Source: Azadirachta indica (Eukaryota; Streptophyta; Magnoliopsida; Sapindales; Meliaceae). From it: a stretch of DNA of 64,000 nt. Made by a program: the position numbers and the translations under genes. Each line of letters starts with the position of its first letter. Within the stretch, counting starts at the first letter, position 1. The stretch is taken from the NCBI GenBank assembly GCA_022749755.1, contig CM040448.1, positions 12,646,481-12,710,480 of the forward strand, given 5' to 3'. This document shows, piece by piece, positions 35,563 through 49,009 of the stretch. The notes under the pieces were generated by a model that was not told the origin of the DNA, searched no databases, and saw nothing but the letters and a program-made list of their open reading frames with translations.

Positions 35563-38500
35563 CTGAAATAGGTTTTGTTTCTGGGGTTTGTTTTGATCCT
35601 GATCAATCCAGTCATTTTTATTTTAGCATCATGATAATTTGAAACTGTAAATCCACTGAGCGTCATGGGAAAAATTACCAATGACGACAGCACTGGCGTA
35701 GGATCTCATTCAAGGGTGAAAGAGCACCTCATAAAGGAATAGGTTTCTGAAAGAAAATTCTGGGGGCAAAAATTTAATGCATATGGTGTTCTCATGTATT
35801 CTTTACCAAAATGGAGGACTAGTTGCTTCAGTTTTGATGGGCGGTGAACTTCACATCCTTGACAGAATTTGAGTAATCTATTTTCTGCCATGTCTTTTCC
35901 TTGTTTGCAATCAACATTGGAGGTTGAGATTTTATGTGCTTGCAAGATATTTGACCCCTAGATGCTATTCTTCCAATGATGAAAGTTCACCTAGATAGCC
36001 ACTTCTTATGTTCATATTTGGAAGCTATTGCCGACAAGAGACTGCAATGCGGGATTTATTTTTGTCTTCGTGTATATACATTAATTCAAAATTGACCAAA
36101 AATTAGCTTAGACTAGATAACTCATCGTATTAGATTTTCTATTGTCTTTATGAAGTACAAACTCTTGACATGATCACTCTGCTGCTTAAGTGATTGAGAT
36201 CTCAGCTGGATTTATATTGGAATTTAATGGAGTATAAGCAAGGTGTGCCACCACTTAGCTTCAGTAGTGTGTTTAAGAGTCATAATGCGACAGTTTTCAT
36301 CTCTCCTAAACTCCTCCATTCACAAATTTTCTTCAGTTAAGCCCTGTTTATGTGCATGCTTGTCTTCCTTATTGTCTGAAATCTCATACATGTTTAGACT
36401 AAGCATTGAAATTACTAAATACACAATGGAATCAGTCATCACTGAGATCCACTGTATTTGGAAATAATATTGGAGTTTCTTCTTCTTCCGTGAAGCTTGG
36501 ACTCTTTATCTTTGTTACACTTACTTTGTTGTAGTTGGATCTTACTCATGTTTGTGAAATCTATATGCATACATAATTGAAATGAACATGGAATTTGTTG
36601 CACTTGATTATTGTTGCTTGGGCTGGCCTTCCCTTGAAAGCCTGTGTGCAGGCTGTTTCTATAGTACTTGGAAGGAACAGCCCCTGTCGTAAAGCTAGCA
36701 CTGGTATGAGATTCAAAGAGCTATTATGTGTGAGTTTATCTATTCTTTTCTGAAACAGATCTCACTGTTCTTCAATTTTGAAGAAGAGCTAACTACGATG
36801 GAAGACTTATGCATGCCTGCCTGGTGTCCTCTATGCACCCCTGTTATTTAACTACTTAATACCTCAATGCTCTAGGCGGATTTAGTCACTTGGATGGTGA
36901 TCTTGGCCAATGGCTGGAGATACAGAACTGGTTGTTTTGTATTTCTGTATCATACAATATGAAAAAGAAAATACAAATATTACATTTAAAAAAGAAAAAG
37001 AATATTTCTGGCATTCAGTTTCCTTGTCACGTCTTGACAACGAGCATTATTAGGGTTTTTTTTTTCTTTCAGTATTATTATTTCATTGGTACTTTTGTCA
37101 TAAAAAGCTTTTGAAACTATGTGGACAGGTCATTGAATAAATTTGTTCTTTGCGATGAACTGTAAAGACATTTTCTTTAGTTCTTCGTACAATTGTATGA
37201 AGCCAAAGTTGTGGGGTATATACAGGATTCAATACCAAAATGCTCCCCCTTGCTGAGGAAAATCTCTTAACTTGTCATTTTGTTCTGTTTCCTGGTCTGA
37301 TAATTGGAAGAATTCTGTCATCTTCAAATGTTCTGAAGTCGCTGCTTGATTTGATTTTTGATACAAACTTATAAACAAGCAGCAAAACATGCTTGATCAG
37401 TTTGATTGTAAACCAAAGACTTTATAGATCTTAGAATTGGATCAACCTTTGGCAAACTGGAAAAGCAGACGTGCATGGGCCTCAACCAGCAACCGTTGCC
37501 AATAAGCAGCTTCTAGTTGCCTGCAAGTGGTGCCGCTAAAAAGCATTAAGCAAAAAAGTCGGGTTCAGATTTGGTAGGTTTTACGTCTAACTACAAAATT
37601 AATAAAGTCTGTATGTCCACATCTAATCTAAATCTTTTGATCAAAAGGCTGGTTTTTCTCATACTGAAAAGATTCAAATTGTAGCTCCCTTATCTTCCAA
37701 AAGCCAAAAAGGAAAAAGTCGTGACCACTGAAAAGAACAACTACTTATACAAATGCATGCATGCATGCATGATGAGTCCCAATACCAAATAAATAGTTTA
37801 GAATATCTTCTAAAGCAAGCAACAGCTGCAACCCACATTGAAAATCAATCTCATATAAATGAATCCATCAAGATTTTCCCAGAAAGATCCCAATAATGTA
37901 AAATTTTTTATAAAATCAAATCATACATCTACAATTCACTAATAAAATACTATAATCAAGGAATCATTGATAGTATTTTTGCACACTTGTTATTAAACTT
38001 TGTCCTATGCCATATTTGTTTGTGTGACTCTATTGTGCATAATATAATAAACATTTAGGTGACGAGAGTAGCCAATTTAAAAACTAGATATCATAAATAA
38101 AATAAGAATTTCTAAAATTTTTTTTTTTTTTATGGTCACAATTTGTGTGTGAATTCATTGTTAAAAAGTAAAGAGTGATGCAGCAGAATCCAACTGGAAG
38201 ATCTAGTTGAGTTGTAGTGGGATTAATAGTTAATCTGATGGGATGTATTTACATGTAACTTTATTTCTTGCCTTAATTAAACTAATAATATGATATATTA
38301 TCGTTCAACAAATGTTGGCTCACGATCTATGACAATACTTTGTTTGCCTACCACAAATTATACCTTAAAATATTTTATATAATGTATATATATATATATA
38401 TATATATATAGTGGTATGTCTGGATTTGTCGATGAAATTTTAAAGTCGATTTTCTTTTTCTCGGCACTATAATTAAAACAAATAAAGAAGTAATGCACTA

Positions 38501-41500
38501 TTCAATTATCTATGGTTGACCTGAAGGTCTTCAACTAGAGGAATTTTTTTATTATTTATTTTAAAATAATGAATATATACATATAATCATATGTGTAATG
38601 TGTTAATTAATGTTTTTGGGAGACACGGAGCACGTCAAGATCCTACTCTTGGCATTTAAATAATTAATATTTTAGCAAAAGTTGGTGCCAAGATCAACTA
38701 AAAGCAACAGAATATGTAAATATTATTTTCATTAAAAGAGAAAAAAAGAAAAGAGGATAATTTTAGTTGGATCTTTCTCTTTAATTTCGTTAGCCAATTA
38801 AACAATACAGCCACGATTAAAGGTACTGGTTGGATTATGATGAGTTTACGAGTTTTCTTTATGACTTTATGATAATTTATAACTTTATATTGCTTTCCTT
38901 TTTTCAAACTCACTCAGTTTTATTTTTATTGAAAAAGTAAAATATATTATATTTAATGTAGTGAATTAAATGTAATATCTTTTAATTTTTCTGTTGTAAG
39001 TTCTTCACATTTAACAATTTGCGTTTGTTTTGTAGTTGGTAGATTGTAGCATTTTATGTTTATTGCGGTATATAAAAGAAAAGAGGAGAAAAAAGAAACT
39101 ATTATGATATATCCCTATATGCGTTTATTTGTGCTCTCTCTCGACATTGCTAAATATAATATATTTCTATCTAAAAATAAAAAAAAAAAAAAATTGCAGG
39201 ATTTATAAAATATAAATTTGTGATTTATATCTTAAATAGTACTACTGTTTTAGATTTCACCTCTAAGGTTAAATTGTTTGGTATTAGAGTTAGATTTAAC
39301 CTTAAAATCTAATATTTGAAGTCCAACCAACTCTAAAAAATAAAATAATTATTTAAACCCATGTAAAGAGAAAGATAAATATTACTATTTATACTTTGAT
39401 ATTCAGTATATTTTATCTTTTATGTTACAAAAATTTCATAATATTTTATTGTAATAATAAACTCTTATCTTGAAAAAATATTGATTACGAATTGATAGTT
39501 ATTTGAGTTTTTATCTTCAATTTTGTAGGAGTGACAAATATTATTGATTTTAATAAATTTTTTTAATAAAATCGCGTTACATCTTTTAATGTTTTTATAC
39601 ATATCATTGATATTGACTAATTACTTTAAATAAAGTTATTATTATATTTATATATAATTTCCAAAATAAAAATGTATATATTCAAATTATATTCGATGGT
39701 CCACTATCTACAACTGCTGTTTACAAGTACTGCTTTTCTGTGAAGGACCACATTGCCGCTTTTAAGCGTTACCAATCAACGGCCCACATTTCCCAGCCAA
39801 ACTAACCTAATCCCCTTGACGTAGATCCCAATGTAACGTTGGTGAGAGTGAGACTAATCTTATGTCTCATTGCTCCCACCTTTACACGTGAACCATCAAC
39901 CTAATTACGGCTCTCCCGACCGTGGGATCATATCAGACAAATACTTTAATGCATCTTAACCACTGTCCATGCCCCACGTGTACGCTATTAATTCTGTCAA
40001 ACCATTAGATATGCATTCACCTTATCTTTGTTGTCGGCCCCGCACACATTATTATTGTGGTGCGTGCAGCACCTGATATTTTTCTTTTTGTACAGACACA
40101 CCGAGCGCACGCGTTTTGAGTACCACCTCTTAATGTTTAGTTGTCCTGTTTGTTTTAGACTCTTTTGCATCCGGTGTCTACTTTTCTCGAATGGGATTGT
40201 GCCACGTCAGTCATCCCATATAGTTTTTTCCTTTTATAAAGTCGCCATCAAATCTTTATATTATAGTAAAATTATTCCTAGGCTCACTACGGCAATTAAC
40301 GACCTTTTTGTTAGTGGGTTGGCTGCTAGTGTTCAAATTCAATTGGCAATAACTTTCCAAAATTTTTTCAAACAAGTGCATCATTTAATTTAAAAAAAAT
40401 TTACCTAAAGAAAAACTTAATAACTGAAATGTTTCTAAAATCATAAGAAATTGGATTGGTATATGGTACAAAAGAAACAATGAATATAGTAAAGTCCATT
40501 AAATTGTGTGGATTTACGAAAATCATATATACAAAATACACCTAATCATTCATAATGAATAGTGAATAAGATGTGCTAATAGTGACTTACAACTATTTGC
40601 ACCAAACTAAGTGCCAACAATTTACTAAAATAATTTCAAACTTTCATTCATATCACATTTATCATTTATTAGTTGTGCATGCTAATGGCTAATGGCTAAT
40701 GGCTAAACCCCTCCAAAATCGGGTACACCTTTTAAATTGACCAAACCAATAACATTATCATTTTTATGTGAGCTCCACGTTTATTTTAGTACTTAATAGT
40801 ATTTTAAGTCTTTTATACTGTGGGAATGAAAAGCAGTACCCTTTACTAAATTAAAAATTAAGTTTTATTTAAGCGAGAGTCATTTTGTATCTAAATCACC
40901 AGCGAGCAATTTCCAAGGTATTTCCATATCGCCATTAAGGTATACACAATCTTACCACAAATTATAAAAAATTGAAGTAATTTAATTAAGCATTTAAGAT
41001 TAATAAAAATAAGTATTTACCAAATATTATAAAGTGTATATATATATATATTAAAATAAAATAAAAACATAATAATTACAAACATATTCTAAAATTAGGA
41101 TGAATTGAAGTTAGGAGAGGATTAATGTTTGGTAAGTAGAGGGTTGTTGAAATAAAATATTGCAAATTGTAATACAGAAAAAAACAGATGCAGAAGGGGT
41201 AAAAAGGAGCAACTCCAGTGAGGAAAGAGACAGAGAGAAAGCTAAAGTTGGGGATTTGAGAGCTGCTGCTGATATAAATAATTGTTGTGCCATGACAATA
41301 ACCAAAGAGGCCAACACCTCTCCGCTGTCTACTCCATTTGTCTCTTAGAAAGCAAATCACTACAACATACAAACACACTAGCGTCAATTTATATATATAT
41401 ATATATATATCTTTATTTATTTATGCAGCAAAATGGAAGAGATGAAGTTTTAAAAGGCAGAAATGCCACGTTACCGTTCTCTTCATTCCTACCTAAATCT

Positions 41501-41722
41501 AGAGACTTTCTCTGTAATTGTAGTTTCTTTACCTTTATAGCTAATTATATTATTCGTCTTTTTATCTCTGTCTTTGTATGTGTGGCCTTGCTTGTTATGT
41601 TTGTTCTACGACAGTTGACCTAAGATCATTCTCTTTCAAAACGCGCACGCAGAGGAGAGAGAGAGAGGAAGTAGTTGAGTGTTTGTCCAGGGAGGGAAAA
41701 AAAAAAAAAAACAGAAGGGGAA
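35563..41722. other. 6-kb gap: PORR 3' flank and XBAT upstream region
   Basis: No convincing gene. Contents include a (TA)n run at about 38383-38410, a short (GCTAATG)3 array at about 40680-40702, another (TA)n at about 41392-41410, and a more GC-balanced block at about 39700-40250. That block contains two perfect G-boxes (CACGTG at 39885-39890 and 39975-39980) exactly 90 bp apart. Sequence from about 41600 is purine-rich, probably the XBAT leader. Short ORFs in this region are low in protein character. Confidence 0.5.
39885..39980. promoter_or_regulatory. Pair of G-box motifs (CACGTG)
   Basis: Two perfect G-boxes lie 90 bp apart in a GC-balanced block 1.7-1.8 kb upstream of the XBAT gene. 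G-boxes bind bZIP and bHLH factors, including ABA and light regulators. The link to the XBAT gene is only positional. Confidence 0.35.
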
Positions 41723-44700
41723 ATGGGGAATTCATTTGGGTGTTCGGCTTCTGGGGAGAGATTAGTATCAGCTGCTAGAGATGGTGATTTTGTTGAAGCT
41801 AAGATGCTTTTAGATTGCAACCCTTGTCTTGCAAAATACTCGACTTTTGGTGGCTTGAATTCCCCTCTTCATTTTGCTGCTGCCAAAGGCCACAATGAGG
41901 TTTTTTACATTTTTCTCTTCGTTTCTTGTAATGGGTGTTCGTTAAATTTACCATCTTCTAGTTAATTCGCTTAATTTTGGTTTTCTATTTTGTTGGTTTT
42001 GTTAGATTGTTGCGTTGTTGCTCGAGAATGGGGCTGATGTTAACTCCAGGAATTATTGTGGTCAGGTACTGGATTTCGTGCTTTTTTCATCTGGTTTCTG
42101 TTTCCTTTTACTGCTTGTTTAAATTCTGGCGGTGAATTTGGAGAATCATTTTTTTGATTTGATCAACTTTTGCGGCATTGGTTTGGTTCTGCTATACCCT
42201 TTGAATTTATTATAGACAGATATATGTACTACGTTTGGTCGGTTTTGCTTTCACGAAATTGGAAACCTGTTGAATTGAAATAGCATTTTGATTTTGTAAT
42301 TGCAGCGGACCTAAGAAAAGAATCTGGTCGGAAAACTTGTTTGTTTTGGTCTTTGCTCATATGATTTTAACTCTGGATATGATCCAGGGCAACCTAATAT
42401 GATTTCAAAAAAGCATGCAAAAATCTGTTTGCTTTAATAGGCAAAATAACTGATGGATCTGATTCAAGACTAACTGTTAGTCATTCTTTGAAATTTGTGC
42501 TTCCAGACTGCTTTGATGCAAGCATGTCGTTATGGGCACTGGGAAGTTGTACAAACTCTTCTGCTTTTCAGATGTAATGTGAGTTTTCAATTTTGAATAA
42601 TCAGATGGCCATTAGGCAATTAGATCCTACACTGTTATGATTTTACTTGCGGTTTTAAACCATCATGGCTATTTTCTTCTCATAGGTTACACGAGCAGAT
42701 TATCTCAGCGGGAGGACAGCTCTACATTTTGCAGCTGTAAATGGGCATGTTAGATGTATTAGACTAGTTGTGGCTGATTTTGTTCCTAGTGCTCCCTTTG
42801 AAGCCATGAATACTATGATAGAAGGTGATAGAGGGGATGTTTCCGGTGTGAAGAACAAGTACGATCAAAGGTGTGGAATTTATTTCTGTTTCTTATTACT
42901 GCTTTCTTCAAAACACTAATATTGGCTGAGATTGGGAAAAATTGGTGTGTGTTTAGTTCTGAAATTAGCTCATACTCCTTTTGAACTGTTTTAGAAGTGC
43001 TCATCAGAAAATGTTTTATTTGTAATCCCCTCGTGGGCGGGATTACAATTCAGATGTTTTCAGTTGTTTTCTTTAAAGAAGCTTCACTATGTTGTATTCT
43101 GTGTCCTTCCTATTTTATTGTCTCTGTTGCAAAGGAATTATCTTTTCTGTAAATAGAAAAATTTTTAAGCATTTTTCTGTTCGTGCCTTTATATTACTTA
43201 CTCTTTAATGCAGTGCCGTGTCCAAGTTTGTAAATAAGGCAGCCGATGGCGGAATCACTGCTCTTCATATGGCTGCATTGAATGGATACTTTGATTGTGT
43301 ACAGCTTTTACTTGATCTTCATGCCAATGTATCTGCCACGACATTTCATTACGGAACATCAATGGATTTGATAGGTTTGCTACTGTATTTGATTCTAGAT
43401 TGGTGTTGTGGATGGCCTCTTTCTAATTATTCTTTGAAATAACAAATACGTATTTATTTGTAGGAGCTGGAAGCACTCCTTTGCACTATGCTGCTTGTGG
43501 AGGAAATTTGAAATGCTGTCAGGCAAGAGTTCTATCATCTTTTGGAAATTTACACAGCTATCCTTGATTTCTCTGAAATTTGAGATGATTGTCATATTAT
43601 TTCTGCAGATCCTACTTGCAAGAGGTGCCAGTCGTATGTCTTTGAACTGCAATGGGTAAATCACTTATGTGTTCTTTTACAGCATTCACTTGATGGCTTG
43701 TTGATATGATTGACAGTGTATTGCTGGACATGCCATGGTTGACAGAAGTTTGTACATTTCTTCAGGTGGCTGCCTCTTGATGTTGCTAGGATGTGGGGGC
43801 GCCATTGGCTCGAACCATTGCTGGCACCGAATTCTGACACTGTTGTACCAAGATTTCCTCTTTCCAATTACTTATCCTTGCCTCTTTTGAGCATCCTTAA
43901 TGTAGCTAGGTAATTATGCTGTTAAGAAAGTTCTTGGTTTTCCCCTTTCTTTTGCTTTGATTGATGATATTTTATTAATATTGGGGTAATAATTAACATG
44001 ATCATATTCATGATATTAAAAAACTGAATGCGCCACCTAACGAGTAATCTTTGCAGAGAATTTGGATTGCAGTCCTCAACAACCTCCTCAGATGATTCCG
44101 ACACTTGTGCTGTGTGCCTGGAGCGAGCATGTAGTGTGGCGGCTGAAGGTTTGTTCTTTCTTTCTGTGCTTTTATGTTTTTCATAAGTTGTGTGAAGTTG
44201 TCCTCTGTAATATGCACCAAACATATCTTTTCCCTTGTTGATCTGTTTGGTGCATCTGTATTTCCTTTAATAATATATACTCAAAACAAAGTTAGGGATG
44301 TAAAATATTATCCCATATAGTTATACCACTGATGTAATGCAGAGAAACTTTAGTTTATCTGTTGCTGTCGTCAACTTTTAGGGAATTAAAGTTTTATACC
44401 ACTGATGTAATACAGAGAAACTTTAGTTCATCTGTTGCTGTCACCAACTTTTAGGGAATTAAAGTTTGCAATTTACTCATGTAAACAGCTGCTTGGTGCT
44501 ACACCTAGTATAATGGCAATAATAATTGATCTAGGTTTTAATTGGTTCAAACATAAAGGATTTCAGTTAGAGAAGGCATAAGTGAACAATTTGTACATAT
44601 GCTTTGCTTCTTTCTTCAGTATTTGGTTTGCTAAAACCCAACCCATCAATGTTTACATGTGATGATGGTTGGAATGACTTCCTCAAGCAGCATGTTTATC

Positions 44701-46670
44701 TTTGCGAGTTTCAGGCTGTCAAGGACTGAAGGCATATAATTTGAGAAATTTATTTGTAACAAAAAAAAATAAGTAGGTGATGTAGGTGACATTGAGCAAA
44801 AAATTGACGTGGCGAAGCAAAAGGAATTACCCAATCTTTTACATGAAGCTACTCATCTTCATGTAGCAGCATATCTTGGGAGACATTGAGTTTTCCATCT
44901 TCTCATATTATGGAAATAGATTCCTTCAACTATAATAGCACTTGTTTTATGCTATGTAATCAAGGTAAAAACTTTAGTTAAATGTAAGAGGGGCCATTTT
45001 CCTTATTTTTTTCTTTGTTATTATTATTGACCTTCCGTATATCTCTTGTCACTGTTTCTCCTCCAAGATTATCTTATACCTGCATTGATTGGTCTTGATT
45101 CATATGGCACCTTTTTTCCTCATTATTATGAACTTTTCTGCTAACTTTTCTTTAATATTTAGTTGTCTGTTCAATTGCACTGGGCAATGAAATATTTATG
45201 TGCCTTAGCAAAATGTCTATAATTTATTGACAGTGTCCATTGTTTTCAATATACTCCTTATGAATGATTTATCTATACAATTTCCACTTTTGTGCATCTA
45301 TTTGGCATACATGTTCACAATTTCATTATTGCACTCTAGATTTAATAAAAATATCAGATAAGCTTGCCATACTCCTGTCTGATGAGCTACATAGCAGCAC
45401 TTTTGCAGTGGCTTCCTGGAATGAGTTTAATATGTGAATCCTCCATCTAGCACCTCTTACAGGTTTTTGATTGGTATTGTCAGCCTTAATTAACATGTCT
45501 TTCCAAAAACTTTATCATACCTGTGGCCCTTGTCGATGAAGGCCATGCAGACATGCCATTAAATCTCTAACTTCTCATGATTCAAATCTCTCTGGTGAGC
45601 AAAGATGACATGAATGACATTCTTCTTGTTAATCATTTGTCAGTTGTTAAGAGACATTAGTTACTTCGTTGTCCCTTTATCACATGTGAAGCTTACTTTC
45701 TAAGTTGATCATGATAATTGATATGAGTTTCACTTGTTAGCAAAGATGACATGGATTGCGTTCTTATCTTTATTACTAAATCATTTGTTTGAGATGGTAG
45801 TTGCATTTTAGGTCCTGTTGGTACATGTCAAGTTCACTATTGAATCTTTCTGTATGAATTCTTTGTTTAGTTGACAAGATTATGACGGGTTTACCCCATT
45901 AGTTCTTGGAGGCTTTTCATCCATTGGACCATGGGCCTATGCCATGATAGCAATTTATTTGACGTGACATTGAAAACTCCTCTTTTTCAGTTTTTCCACC
46001 ACTATTTTAAGACATTTTGAGAGTCCTTTTAGCTCTAAGTTGCTACTGATCTCCTGTTATTTGTGGGTAACTATCTTTACGTTCACTATTATGCTTAATC
46101 ACTAATTAGAATTGCTTTATATTTTCAGGGTGTAGGCATGAGCTTTGTGTAAGATGTGCACTTTATCTGTGCTCAACAAGTAACATCCCTTCTGAGATGG
46201 TTGGTCCACCTGGCTCCATTCCATGCCCTCTTTGTAGACATGGAATTGTCTCTTTTATCAAATTGCCCGGTTCCCCAGTAAAAGAAATTAAGCAACCATT
46301 GTCCCTTGGCCTTTGTACCCAATGCATGCTTCACCCTCATGATGCTGAGAGTCAATCTCCAGCTTGTGCGCCGGAGATTAAGAAGAATCGTGTGGCATCA
46401 GTTTCCTCAGAGATGTTCTGCCCAGTGACGTGTAGCCCATTTCCATCAGTTGCCATCCCTTTGTGCACCTGCAATGATGGTCCATGCCCATCTTTTGAAC
46501 CTCGAGAAGTAGAAACACAGGATGAATCTCCTCAACGTTCACAACCAACATCAGTAGACCAGGATAAGGTGGAAGGGCCAAGACCAGAAAGAACAACATG
46601 TTCAAGCATGTTTTGGGGCAGAAGAAGCTGCAGTAGAGAACATCAGTGCAATTCAGAAATAAATGCTTGA
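41723..46670 (+). CDS. Ankyrin-repeat RING E3 ubiquitin ligase (XBAT32/XBAT33-like)
   Basis: E3 ligase of the XB3/XBAT family; relatives ubiquitinate substrates such as ACC synthases and act in ethylene, root and immune signalling. Exons: 41723-41899, 42006-42065, 42507-42578, 42686-42870, 43214-43374, 43464-43522, 43609-43655, 43766-43909, 44057-44148, 46129-46670; 1539 nt, 512 aa. The N-terminus MGNSFGCS fits N-myristoylation at Gly2 with a possible palmitoyl Cys7. Ankyrin repeats fill about residues 15-260, with units such as [26 protein letters not shown] and [13 protein letters not shown]3HC4 RING uses C319, C322, C334, H336, C339, C342, C365 and C368. The C-terminus is Cys-rich and less ordered. 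Intron 6 starts with GC, not GT; intron 9 is about 2 kb. Assignment to XBAT32 or XBAT33 is undecided. Confidence 0.95.
44321..44467. repeat. 73-bp tandem duplication in XBAT intron 9
   Basis: Two head-to-tail copies of a unit of about 73 bp (44321-44393 and 44394-44467) share the core CTTTTAGGGAATTAAAGTTT and differ at a handful of bases. The duplication is inside the long ninth intron, away from the splice sites. Confidence 0.85.
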
Positions 46671-46957
46671 TAGTTGTCCTGAACAGGATTGATTTTTGAT
46701 AAGAGAGCATATGCAGGCCGAGGTTGTGATGCTTGGATGTGATCTCACCAGTCCCAAATCTCAGGGAGAGTTCTCAAATCCATGGTTGCTTTGCTTCTGC
46801 TCATTGTAGGGCTAGGTGGCTGGCTGCATGGTGATGGATCCGGGGACGGAATCATAGCATTTTGATTAGGTTCTAGATTGATTTTAATATTATTTAAAAG
46901 GGCTGTAAAGTTTGTGTGTTGAGATAAAAAATTGATTGTAATTGGTTATTAGGAACG

Positions 46958-46993
<36 letters not shown>

Positions 46994-48112
46994 TTCTAGT
47001 TAACCTTGATGGCATGTATGCTAATGATTGCCAAAACAGCTAGCGTTGCCCCTCAAATATATAAATTGTTGTGCCGCGGCGAATGAGGATTGACAGTATG
47101 TGCTATTATGATTCATAAGGGTTGCTCTTCTGGGAAAAAACCTCCTGTTTTATTATTCTGGTTGCTTGTGCCTATGTTTTACGATGCCATCCCACAATAC
47201 CTTCTTCTTGATCAGCACTTTTAAAGTGCTTTTCTCTACAAATTGAAATTGATGTTCGATTTTGCTGTGAAAAAAAATGATGGATAATTTGGATATGGCT
47301 TGGATGTGAATGCTGTAAAGCAAAAGAAGGTGACAATTTTCTCGTGAAGTAACGGATTCTCTAACAAATTCCACTTTGCATAACATTATTTTCTCTACCT
47401 TTTATCGACACTCGCTATTTGCTACCACAAATAAACAATAATTATTGCAGATTAAAAATTCTTCTTTTCAATGGGAAGAAAGCTCATTCACTTTCTTATC
47501 TATTGTCAAAGAAACCCGAAGCAAAAAGTGTTGATAAATTTAATATTTTTATTATGCCGCTTAATTTGTCACGTAATATATGATAATATGTTTAATTAAT
47601 CCTAAAAAAAAGACAAATTGATGAATATTTCTATTGGTTATTAATGTTATTGTGATTAACTTTATAAGATGTATGTTATTATAAATCCACAAGAATATAT
47701 TCATACGAATATGATGGTAAATTGAAAATTCAATGAAGATTGAGGCTCGTAACATTTTTATATAACAATGTATTGCAAGCTGAAACCTCGAGTTACAGTG
47801 AAATGAAACCATGCTCGTGTGGACAGAAGCAGATTCAGACATCTCCCAGAAGAGTGACACGTGGCATACAGCCTTTATGATCCTATGATCGTTAAGTATA
47901 TTAATATCAATATGTATATACTCTTAAGACGTATTACGTGGGTCCAGAGACACACGTAGGCAACCCTAAAAACCACATAGATCGAAGAAGACAATGCTAG
48001 CGGTTCTCATTTCTGAGTTTGAAGATGAAAGTTTAAGATAAAGTACAGAAGAAAATCTTTTATTGCTGATCATGATGGATCACGAGGCTACAAAGCTCCA
48101 TGGTTATTTGAA
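46671..48112. other. Convergent spacer between XBAT and CEN-like genes
   Basis: This interval lies between the 3' ends of two convergent genes. It holds the XBAT 3' flank, an (ATT)n run at about 46959-46994 and AT-rich sequence with no protein-like ORF. Confidence 0.5.
46959..46994. repeat. (ATT)n trinucleotide repeat
   Basis: About twelve perfect ATT units some 290 bp downstream of the XBAT stop codon. Confidence 0.85.
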
Positions 48113-48635
48113 TCAACGTCTTCTTGCAGCAGTTTCTCTTTGGGCATTGAAGTAAACGGCCGCCACAGGGAGACCTAAACCGTTCTCGGCTGCGAACCGG
48201 CGCGTGTTGAAATAGGCTCTTGAAGGTGGTGGCCTCACTGTTTGTCTGCCTTTCTGCTTGAACAATATGAATACGTATCTGTGGATTCCCACCACTGGTT
48301 TTGGTGTCTCATAGCTAACGATTTCTTTCCCTGTTTTGGTTAAATAATAAACCCATTTCACTTTAGATTATTAGTTTGTGATGAAATTTAATTAGGTTTT
48401 AGATTAAAACTCACCGAAGGAAGCATCAGTGGTTCCAGGAATGTTTGTCACCATCCTGGAAGAAATATTGGTTGACGTACGTATAGAAATTAGAGAGATG
48501 ATTTATGAGAAAATGAGTAATGAAAAAGTAAAATAAATGTATAATTTAAGATTAATGATACCAACCAGTGGAGATGTTCTCTTAAGTGTGGATCACTAGG
48601 GCTTGGAGCATCGGGATCTGTCATGATCTTCATAT

Positions 48636-48683
<48 letters not shown>

Positions 48684-49009
48684 GACAAATAAAGGAATTA
48701 ACCAGTGTTAGTGCAAACCAGAATTAGTGTTACAATATTGATGTGATGATATAGCGTATAGCTAGCATAATGCATATACAGAATACGGTAGTGGTAATTA
48801 AAACCTACCAAGGTATAAGCTGATCTCATGTCCTCACCCCCAATCTCCACCCGAGGCTTGCCGGCAATGACAGCAGGCATAAGCTCATGGCCGTTCGCAA
48901 CTTGCTTATTAGAGCTATAAATTACGTTCATCTTCACACTTGGGGTGAAAATGTCGACCACATCTCCAACTACTCTCCCAACAGCAAGCGGTTCTGCGGT
49001 TCTTGACAT
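48113..49009 (-). CDS. CEN: CENTRORADIALIS/TFL1-type PEBP floral repressor
   Basis: Phosphatidylethanolamine-binding-protein family member of the TFL1/CEN clade. These bind 14-3-3 and FD-type bZIP proteins and keep meristems indeterminate, opposing FT. Exons (minus): 49009-48809, 48627-48566, 48455-48415, 48330-48113; 522 nt, 173 aa. The exon sizes 201/62/41/218 match the classic PEBP gene layout. The ligand-pocket motif [10 protein letters not shown] and GIHR are present. His85 (in REHLHW) is the TFL1-type residue; FT has Tyr. The C-terminal [10 protein letters not shown] is CEN-like. Segment B contains SRAYFN: position 140 is Ala where TFL1/CEN proteins normally have Asp and FT has Gln. The ATG at 49009 follows an in-frame open region, but the family N-terminus and a TATA box at 49106-49113 support it. 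Intron 1 carries a long (TA)n run. Confidence 0.94.
48649..48680. repeat. (TA)n microsatellite in CEN-like intron 1
   Basis: Sixteen TA units, flanked by TACA repeats, about 20 bp upstream of the intron 1 acceptor on the minus strand. Its place close to the branch-point region makes length variation potentially relevant to splicing. Confidence 0.85.
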
